From: an uncultured Opitutia bacterium
GTDB taxonomy: Bacteria > Verrucomicrobiota > Verrucomicrobiia > Opitutales > Opitutaceae
DNA: 64,000 bases
Reading direction: 5' to 3'
Assembly (NCBI GenBank): GCA_903834135.1
Contig: CAILHZ010000018.1
Location: 86,472-150,471, forward strand
Shown: one piece after another, positions 59,001-64,000 of the stretch
Position numbering within the stretch: position 1 is the first letter of the stretch
Layout of the letters: every line of letters begins with the position of its first letter
Program-made: the position numbers and the translations under genes
Notes under the pieces: generated by a model
The model's database searches: none
What the model was told of the DNA's origin: nothing
What the model saw: only the letters and a program-made list of their open reading frames with translations

Positions 59001-60212
59001 CTAACCTCAACTCAGCGCATCATTGTTACAACCAATACAGCATTTCCTAAAATTAGTGCACTGATTGCACAGACACCTATCACTACACTTCAAGCATGGC
59101 AGGCTTTTCACTTAACAGATGAAGTCAGTGGAGCACTTTCCTCAGATTTTGTTAACGCTGAATTTAACTTCAGAGACAAAGCTCTCGGAGGACAGCCCGA
59201 AATGAAACCACGCTGGAAACGTGGTGTAGGATTTGTAAATTCTATTTTAGGTGAACAAGTAGGTGAAACCTATGTTGCAAATTACTTTCCACCTGAATCA
59301 AAAGCTCGTATGGACGCATTGGTCCATGACCTCATCACCGCAATGCATGCACGCATTGAGAAACTAGATTGGATGAGTCCTGAGACAAAAACTAAAGCCT
59401 TAGAAAAACTGGGTAAGTTTAATGTTAAAATCGGCTATCCTACTAAGTGGCGTGATTATTCCTCGCTACACTTATCCAAGGACAATCTTTATGATAACTT
59501 AATTCAAACCAGCGCCTTTCAATGGAACTACCGGTTGGCTCGTATTAACAAGCCTGTAGATAAATTAGAATGGAGCATGACACCGCAAACGGTGAACGCC
59601 TACTACAATTCAATTAACAACGAGATCGTATTTCCAGCAGCTATACTACAACCTCCTTTCTTTGACCTAGAGGCTGATATGGCCATTAATTACGGCGGAA
59701 TTGGTGGCGTTATCGGTCATGAAATGACCCACGGCTTTGATGATCAAGGTCGTAAATCAGATGGTGACGGCGTACTCAACGATTGGTGGACTAAAGAAGA
59801 TGCTACGCGTTTTAAAGCTCAAGCAGATCGCCTTGCTGAGCAGTACAACCAATTTGAACCCGTTAAAGGTTACTTCGTAAATGGACGTTTAACGATGGGT
59901 GAAAACATTGCTGACATGGGTGGTCTACTCTTAGCGCTGGACGCCTACCACGCATCACTCAATGGCAAACCAGCACCTATCATTAACGGTTTAACTGGAG
60001 ACCAGCGCGTATTTCTAGGCTGGGCACAAGTATGGAGAGATAAAGTAAGAGATGATGCAGCAATAGTTCGTATTAAGAGTGACCCGCACTCACCTGCTCA
60101 CTTCAGAGTCAATGGTCCAATGCGCAACAATCCAGGCTGGTACGAAGCCTTTGGAATTTCACCAAGTGACCCAATGTACTTAGCTCCAGAAAATAGAGTA
60201 CATATCTGGTAA
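56085..60212 (+). CDS. Secreted fusion of an M3 and an M13 zinc metallopeptidase
   Basis: A single uninterrupted 1375-residue chain. A signal peptide (FILCMAGALLSTHLLHA) is followed by an M3 (Dcp/oligopeptidase A-type) peptidase, about residues 40-715. Its zinc motif is HEFGHALHG (H502, E503, H506), with EFPSQVNEMWAAW giving the third ligand. A short linker (ASN/THR-poor, around VSVNDLIGTKTPHYGTWGYD) leads into a complete M13 (neprilysin/PepO-type) peptidase, about 740-1375. That domain has VIGHEMTHGFDDQGRKSDGD (H1212, E1213, H1216), the second ligand in GENIADMGG (about 1271-1279), and the M13 C-terminal tryptophan. Both active sites look intact. ATG at 56085 gives a good signal peptide; a TTG at 56058 is also open. 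A T-tailed terminator follows. Confidence 0.92.
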   Translation: MHYQQVRSTPRFILCMAGALLSTHLLHAQNSQVVRDNPLLQVSNLQYEFPRFDLIKSTDFAPAFEISMAQHLAEVDAIAKNPEVPTFDNTIIALEKTGRNLNRVATTFYNLSGANTDPIIDQTEKDIAPKMSAHSDAINLNPTLYARIHTLFENRLSLGLDDEAIRLVERYERDFVRAGAKLNPAEQEKIKKINAELATLTAQFGQNVLKEKNASELIIDTEAELAGLTQEQIASAAAFAKQEGHPGKYIIHILNTSGQPLLTSLKNRSVRQRLMEASLARGIRGGDFDNQKTLVRIVELRAEQASVLGYPTHAAYKIETETAKTVDSVNTLLAQLAPPAVANAKREAATLQKMIDLENGGFKLASWDWAYYSEKVRKAKYSFDESQLKPYFELNHVLTDGVFYAAHELYGISFVERHDLPVYEPDVRVFEVFDKDGTSLALFMEDFYSRASKQGGAWMNEYTTQSFLLNHHPVVANHHNIPKPAAGQPTLLTFDEVTTLFHEFGHALHGMFSHVKYPTFAGTSVPRDFVEFPSQVNEMWAAWPQVVSHYAKHYQTGEPMPKALLAKMLSTQKFNQGFATTEYLSASLIDQAWHQRKAGDVPTDVPGFEAASLKKVGLDFAAVPPRYRSAYFAHAFSNGYSAGYYSYIWADVLVADSIEWFTNHGGLLRANGDHFRDTLLSRGDSSDPMDLFKNFTGSGPDVGPLLKKRGLIQEKQVSVNDLIGTKTPHYGTWGYDSSGQDTNVKPGADFFLFANGSWLNKESIPSDRTRYGNFDKLTVLSENRTRKIIEDAAAHPTTAATERIAAAYLSYMDEERINSLGATPLAGDLAAIRSQKTLEDVATAMGASRFRISNTLFYVMISGDAKSPNQYAVHIAPGGLGLPDRDYYLQASLAPKKAQYQAYIEQLLGLIKWENPKESAEQIVAFETKIAEASWTRAQMREREKTYNPMTVAELQTYAPGFNFRALLDSSKLTSTQRIIVTTNTAFPKISALIAQTPITTLQAWQAFHLTDEVSGALSSDFVNAEFNFRDKALGGQPEMKPRWKRGVGFVNSILGEQVGETYVANYFPPESKARMDALVHDLITAMHARIEKLDWMSPETKTKALEKLGKFNVKIGYPTKWRDYSSLHLSKDNLYDNLIQTSAFQWNYRLARINKPVDKLEWSMTPQTVNAYYNSINNEIVFPAAILQPPFFDLEADMAINYGGIGGVIGHEMTHGFDDQGRKSDGDGVLNDWWTKEDATRFKAQADRLAEQYNQFEPVKGYFVNGRLTMGENIADMGGLLLALDAYHASLNGKPAPIINGLTGDQRVFLGWAQVWRDKVRDDAAIVRIKSDPHSPAHFRVNGPMRNNPGWYEAFGISPSDPMYLAPENRVHIW

Positions 60213-60244
60213 TACGCATTCTCCCACAAGTTATTTACTCACAA

Positions 60245-60277
60245 GTAAGGTGCTAAAATTAGCACCTTACTTTTTTT
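60245..60277 (+). terminator. Rho-independent terminator of the M3-M13 peptidase gene
   Basis: GTAAGGTGCTAA (60245-60256) and TTAGCACCTTAC (60259-60270) form a 12-bp perfect palindrome that can fold with a small loop. It is followed by seven T (60271-60277). It overlaps the 3' end of the convergent membrane-protein gene, whose lysine-rich tail is encoded by the T-run on the other strand. Confidence 0.9.
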
Positions 60278-60974
60278 GTTTTTCTCGCTCGATATGAGAG
60301 ACAATTAAAATAAAGAAAACTAAGACTAAATTAAATAATACGATCTGCAGTGGTAGAGGCAATGAATAGACAAGACATACGACTGGAACCCAGATAATTA
60401 AATTAGCAATCAATGTGGGTAATATTGTTCTACGGTACCATCCGCCAGATTTTATATCTGCTAAGATAGGACTTAGCTTAAGGCCCGAGTGATTAAAACT
60501 CACCCCTAATACAGTTAGAGGTACAGCAAAAAGCGGACAATATATAAACTGATCACATAGCATTTTTAAAAACACGGTAAAAACATGCGTACTAGGTCCG
60601 AAAATAATAGCCTGCAAACGGTACCAAGCCTCAATTTCAAGTCCCTTGTATGACCAAAAAAGTAAAAGAAAGATACAGTTTTTAAGCTGATATTCGCTAC
60701 GCAGTTGAGTATTTTGTCTTAAATATAAAAAAGGTAAAAGCCCCCCACATACTGCGGTAATCAAAATGGGAAATAATAACCCAATCTTACTGCGGATAAA
60801 ATTTAGGTATTCAAATCCGGCATGCACAAAAGGGGATTTATAATAACCTAAAACCAGACCAAAACCGATACCCCAAAGCACTAAGCCAGGAACAAGATTT
60901 GCTTTAGCAGCACGTATACTTGAACGCCAGGGAGCTTCATTAGTATTGGAAATATAGATTTCAGATTCAGTCAT
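60267..60974 (-). CDS. Polytopic membrane protein, Mpv17/PMP22-like features
   Basis: A 235-residue protein with about five or six hydrophobic helices and no signal peptide. The pattern of the Mpv17/PMP22 family is faintly visible in the second half: MLCDQFIYCPLFAVPLTVLG (lysine-aspartate-glutamine before a proline-rich helix) and later LIIWVPVVCLVYSLPLPLQI with FNLVLVFFILIVSHIER. The match is weak and the eukaryotic family's channel role should not be assumed. The C-terminus is basic (REKQKK). It lies 18 bases downstream of putA on the same strand, so may be co-expressed. Confidence 0.5.
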   Translation of the reverse strand: MTESEIYISNTNEAPWRSSIRAAKANLVPGLVLWGIGFGLVLGYYKSPFVHAGFEYLNFIRSKIGLLFPILITAVCGGLLPFLYLRQNTQLRSEYQLKNCIFLLLFWSYKGLEIEAWYRLQAIIFGPSTHVFTVFLKMLCDQFIYCPLFAVPLTVLGVSFNHSGLKLSPILADIKSGGWYRRTILPTLIANLIIWVPVVCLVYSLPLPLQIVLFNLVLVFFILIVSHIEREKQKK

Positions 60975-60992
60975 TATATGTGGAGCAATACA

Positions 60993-63974
60993 TCAACTCG
61001 TCTCCACGGGTGTGAATCCTCGTCTAAGCACGTTCTCAACGATTGACTTAGGAAATAGAAAATTCTGCAAGTATTCATTTCCTCCAGCCTTAGTGCCACC
61101 ACCCGACATTTTATAGCCGCCAAATGGGTGCCTTTCAACCATAGCTCCCGTAATAGATCTATTTAAGTAGAGATTGCCCACATGAATCTCATTGATCGCT
61201 CTGTGTAAGGCTTTAGGACTGCGAGAAAATAAGCCTCCAGTAAGTGCATACTCAGAGTCATTTAAAATACTAAAAGCTTCTGTTAAAGATTTTGCTTTAA
61301 TGATCGCAACAACGGGACCGAATATTTCCTCTCGAGCGATTCTCGCACTCGCTTTCACATTCACAAATACGGTAGGAGGAACATAGTAACCTTCTTTAGG
61401 CGTAATACCCTGAAAAGCTATTTTAGCTTCCGATTTTCCTACCTCGATAATATTGAGAATCTTTGTTTGAGCTTCCAAATCAATTACAGGACCAATTACA
61501 GTACCTGGCATACTCGGATCACCTATGGGATAAGATTCACATGCCGCAATAAAGCGTTCAACGAATCGCCCATAGACTTCTTCTAGCACAATGAGCCGAG
61601 ACAAAGCAGAGCATTTCTGACCACTAAAGCCAAATGCACTATAAAGTGCTGCGGGAATCGCCTCATCAAGATCGGCATCGTTATCAATAATGAGTGCATT
61701 TTTACCACCCATTTCACAGACTACTTTTTTTAAGTTCTGTTGCCCTAATTGCACCTTGCCAGCTGCTTCCCAAATTTTGCAACCCACGCTGCGCGATCCT
61801 GTAAAGGCGATAAAATCGATATTCTCGTGAGCTACCAAGTGAGCACCGACTTCTTCACCAGCCCCTGGTAAAAACGCAAGAACCCCATCAGGTACACCTG
61901 CTTCGGTTAAAATATCCATAAGCAGTGAAGCAATCCCTGTTGTTTGCTCTGCGGGTTTCATAATAACTGCATTACCTGCTACAAGTGGCGCAACGACCAA
62001 GCCAGTTAATATAGCTAAAGGAAAATTCCAGGGGGCAATAGCAACACCTACTCCACGTGGAGTCCATAGCTGTGTGCATCTTTCTCCAGGAACATCTTGC
62101 GTCAAACGTTGAGTCTGAAGTGTTTTAATTTCTTTTGCATAATAACGGCAGAAATCAATCGCTTCAGATATATCCCCATCCGCTTCTAACCACGGCTTAC
62201 CTGCTTCATAAATTTCCCAGGCATTTAATTCAAAGCGGCGCCTCTCCATAATCTCCGCTGCTTTAAGTATTATTTGTACGCGTTCTTCAAGATGTACTTG
62301 GCTCCATACTTTAAAACTTGCGCGTGCTACTTCTACAGCGTGATCAGCATCCTTACAGGTTGCCTTAGCCCAATAACCTATAATCTGACTTGGCTTAGCA
62401 GGATTGACCGATTCAACCCAGATACGATCTGTAATTTTTTTCCCATTAATAATAATCGGCCATTTTTTACCTAAAGAATTTAGTACCTCTGAAATTGCAA
62501 GCTGCTGCATTTGCCTTGAGCTTTGTTGAGTAAAATCTGTATTCGCTACATTAACGAACGCGTCTGTTTTAATTGCCGACCTCTTTAGTGGTTCATGAGC
62601 ACTATCAATTGCATCGTTAGGATTACTAATTAACTGAGCAACCGAGGCTTCTTCTCTGTTTCTAAGCCTAAGAAATCCTTCGTTTGATGTATTTTCAAGC
62701 AGACGTCTGACTAAATACGCCATTCCTGGCAATAATTCTCCAACAGGACAGTACTCCCTTACCCTGTGCCCCAACTGTAAGAGCGAGGCTTTAAGTTCAT
62801 CTGCCATACCATAAAGTGCCTGAAACTCATAAGCCATCGGATCAATCCCACGTAACTCAGCTTGCACAATAGCATGCGCACAACTTCGCACATTATGAGA
62901 AGCAAAGTTAGATGTAACTATATCACTATTATCAAGTAATAATAAAGTGAGCTTTTCGTAATTAGCATCAGACTGTGGTTTCTTCTGCCACACAGGAATT
63001 GGCCAACCTTTCTGTTGGGCAAGTATCGTCTCTGAATCCCAATAGGCTCCTTTCACAAGACGAACACTAATGGCACGCTTGTGCATTCTTGCCCAGGCGA
63101 TAAGTTGAGTAAGATCAACTTCACTTTCACGCAGATAAGCTTGAATCGCTATTCCAATGTCTGGTTTCTGAGAAAATTCAGGTTCGATAAAAATGGATTT
63201 AAATAATTCTAAGGTCAGATCCTTGAGCTTATAGCTCTCCATATCAAAATTGATGAATGCACCCACTTCAATCGCTCTTCTTAAAATAGGTCGAAGCCTA
63301 GCTTTAAGCGCATGAATCGAAGCCTGGGGATCAGCTGGGTGAACATCAGGTGTTAGTGCAGATACTTTTACTGAAAGATTAAGCCTGGGCAAACTACCGT
63401 GAGAACCTATATCACTAAAACACGGGATTAGGTTTGATTGGTAATAGTTCGATACTGAATCCAAAACTTCAAGATTACGCTGTAAAAAAATATCTGCCTC
63501 AGAGGCATTAATCACAGTTTCGCCTAAAAGATCAATCGTCGTAGCGATACCTAAACTTTCATTCTTCTTAATTTGTTTAATTAACTCATCACCCGTACGT
63601 GCAGCGACAAACTGACTTGCCATATCTACAATCTGAGCTTTTACAGGCGCAGCTATAAGTGCAGGTGCAAAAGAGGAAGCAGCTAAGCCAGCTTTGAGAG
63701 CAGGATTAAGCTCAACAGCTTTATCTCCAAGGTATTCTTGAAGATGGCGAACAATTTCTGAAGAAGAATTAAGAGAGGGTAAAACATCTACGAATCTAAA
63801 CAGATGTGTTTTAAAAACAGGATCCTTCATAGACCAATCCATGATGCGTGCATATGCACCCTTCTTTGAGAAAAGAGCAGCCTGAGGCTGCTTATCCATA
63901 AGCGCAAAGAGTGCTTCAGCTTTGGCGCGAATTAAGTGCTCTACTTTCGGATCACCAGAAACAATAACAGGCAT
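60993..63974 (-). CDS. putA: Bifunctional proline dehydrogenase / delta-1-pyrroline-5-carboxylate dehydrogenase
   Basis: A 993-residue PutA that oxidises proline to glutamate in two steps within one chain. The flavin-dependent proline dehydrogenase domain (about 80-460) shows ISVRLVKGAYWDSETI and VTSNFASHNVRS. The aldehyde-dehydrogenase domain (about 500-985) shows IAPWNFPLAILTGLVVAPLV, AFTGSRSVG, VVCEMGGKNA and the catalytic cysteine C788 in GQKCSALS. The N-terminal DNA-binding ribbon-helix-helix of E. coli PutA is absent. The ATG has AAAGGA at good spacing. Its product glutamate could feed gdhA, which lies far off at 5.3 kb. Confidence 0.94.
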   Translation of the reverse strand: MPVIVSGDPKVEHLIRAKAEALFALMDKQPQAALFSKKGAYARIMDWSMKDPVFKTHLFRFVDVLPSLNSSSEIVRHLQEYLGDKAVELNPALKAGLAASSFAPALIAAPVKAQIVDMASQFVAARTGDELIKQIKKNESLGIATTIDLLGETVINASEADIFLQRNLEVLDSVSNYYQSNLIPCFSDIGSHGSLPRLNLSVKVSALTPDVHPADPQASIHALKARLRPILRRAIEVGAFINFDMESYKLKDLTLELFKSIFIEPEFSQKPDIGIAIQAYLRESEVDLTQLIAWARMHKRAISVRLVKGAYWDSETILAQQKGWPIPVWQKKPQSDANYEKLTLLLLDNSDIVTSNFASHNVRSCAHAIVQAELRGIDPMAYEFQALYGMADELKASLLQLGHRVREYCPVGELLPGMAYLVRRLLENTSNEGFLRLRNREEASVAQLISNPNDAIDSAHEPLKRSAIKTDAFVNVANTDFTQQSSRQMQQLAISEVLNSLGKKWPIIINGKKITDRIWVESVNPAKPSQIIGYWAKATCKDADHAVEVARASFKVWSQVHLEERVQIILKAAEIMERRRFELNAWEIYEAGKPWLEADGDISEAIDFCRYYAKEIKTLQTQRLTQDVPGERCTQLWTPRGVGVAIAPWNFPLAILTGLVVAPLVAGNAVIMKPAEQTTGIASLLMDILTEAGVPDGVLAFLPGAGEEVGAHLVAHENIDFIAFTGSRSVGCKIWEAAGKVQLGQQNLKKVVCEMGGKNALIIDNDADLDEAIPAALYSAFGFSGQKCSALSRLIVLEEVYGRFVERFIAACESYPIGDPSMPGTVIGPVIDLEAQTKILNIIEVGKSEAKIAFQGITPKEGYYVPPTVFVNVKASARIAREEIFGPVVAIIKAKSLTEAFSILNDSEYALTGGLFSRSPKALHRAINEIHVGNLYLNRSITGAMVERHPFGGYKMSGGGTKAGGNEYLQNFLFPKSIVENVLRRGFTPVETS

Positions 63975-64000
63975 GGGGTTCCTTTATGATTAACGTATCC

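Noticed and set aside
1..64000. tRNA genes, rRNA, CRISPR arrays, insertion sequences, integrase or attachment sites
   Set aside because: All gaps were read by eye and none has a cloverleaf, spaced repeats, a transposase frame or flanking repeats.

Overview
The window is a dense, AT-leaning bacterial chromosome segment. It carries about 50 protein genes and shows no tRNA, rRNA, CRISPR array, prophage or insertion sequence. The gene set fits the Planctomycetota-Verrucomicrobiota-Chlamydiota group best, most likely an Opitutae-type Verrucomicrobiota (inference). The pointers are a double-length UvrA like the chlamydial one, an mcsA-mcsB-clpC operon outside Firmicutes, FabV, a secreted ThuA-domain protein and a secreted GH27 alpha-galactosidase. 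Few starts have a clear Shine-Dalgarno sequence, and several proteins start at GTG or TTG.

Layout. 1-7.2 kb: the 3' end of hpt, uvrB with an M20 peptidase, an APC amino-acid permease, gdhA and a serB-like phosphatase. 7.2-9.1 kb (minus): zinc-free type L36 and L31 ribosomal proteins with a terminator, YqgE, a dCMP deaminase and an orphan AbrB-like protein. 9.2-18.5 kb: a Nif3-like protein, aroQ, the divergent pgsA-pgpA pair, coaD, a MacA/MacB-type exporter, a methyltransferase, a 31-residue basic protein and rimO. 18.5-24.1 kb: mpl, a ThuA-like protein, fabV, an SDR and exbB-exbD. 24.3-27.7 kb: leuC-leuD with a possible attenuation-like leader, and the alpha-galactosidase.

28-33.5 kb (minus): PhnA-like protein, clpC, mcsB, mcsA and ilvE. 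This includes a complete protein-arginine-phosphorylation and Clp unfoldase module. 33.6-38.4 kb: CBS-type pyrophosphatase, lpdA, a four-helix membrane protein and a glycosyltransferase. 38.4-44.1 kb: the giant uvrA. 44.1-51.7 kb (minus): gamma-carbonic anhydrase, a four-gene BMP-type nucleoside ABC importer with overlapping genes, and glgP. 51.8-55 kb (minus): mutL and argH. 55-64 kb: a secreted orphan protein, an OsmC protein, a very unusual M3+M13 double metallopeptidase, a membrane protein with Mpv17-like features, and putA.

Themes are DNA repair (uvrA, uvrB, mutL), amino-acid metabolism (gdhA, putA, leuCD, ilvE, argH, aroQ, a permease) and protein quality control (mcsA, mcsB, clpC). The items most worth a second look are the M3-M13 fusion, the small basic ORF abutting rimO in frame, the leuC leader hairpin, the MutL with degraded endonuclease motifs, and the palindrome and cysteine-rich small ORF upstream of mcsA.
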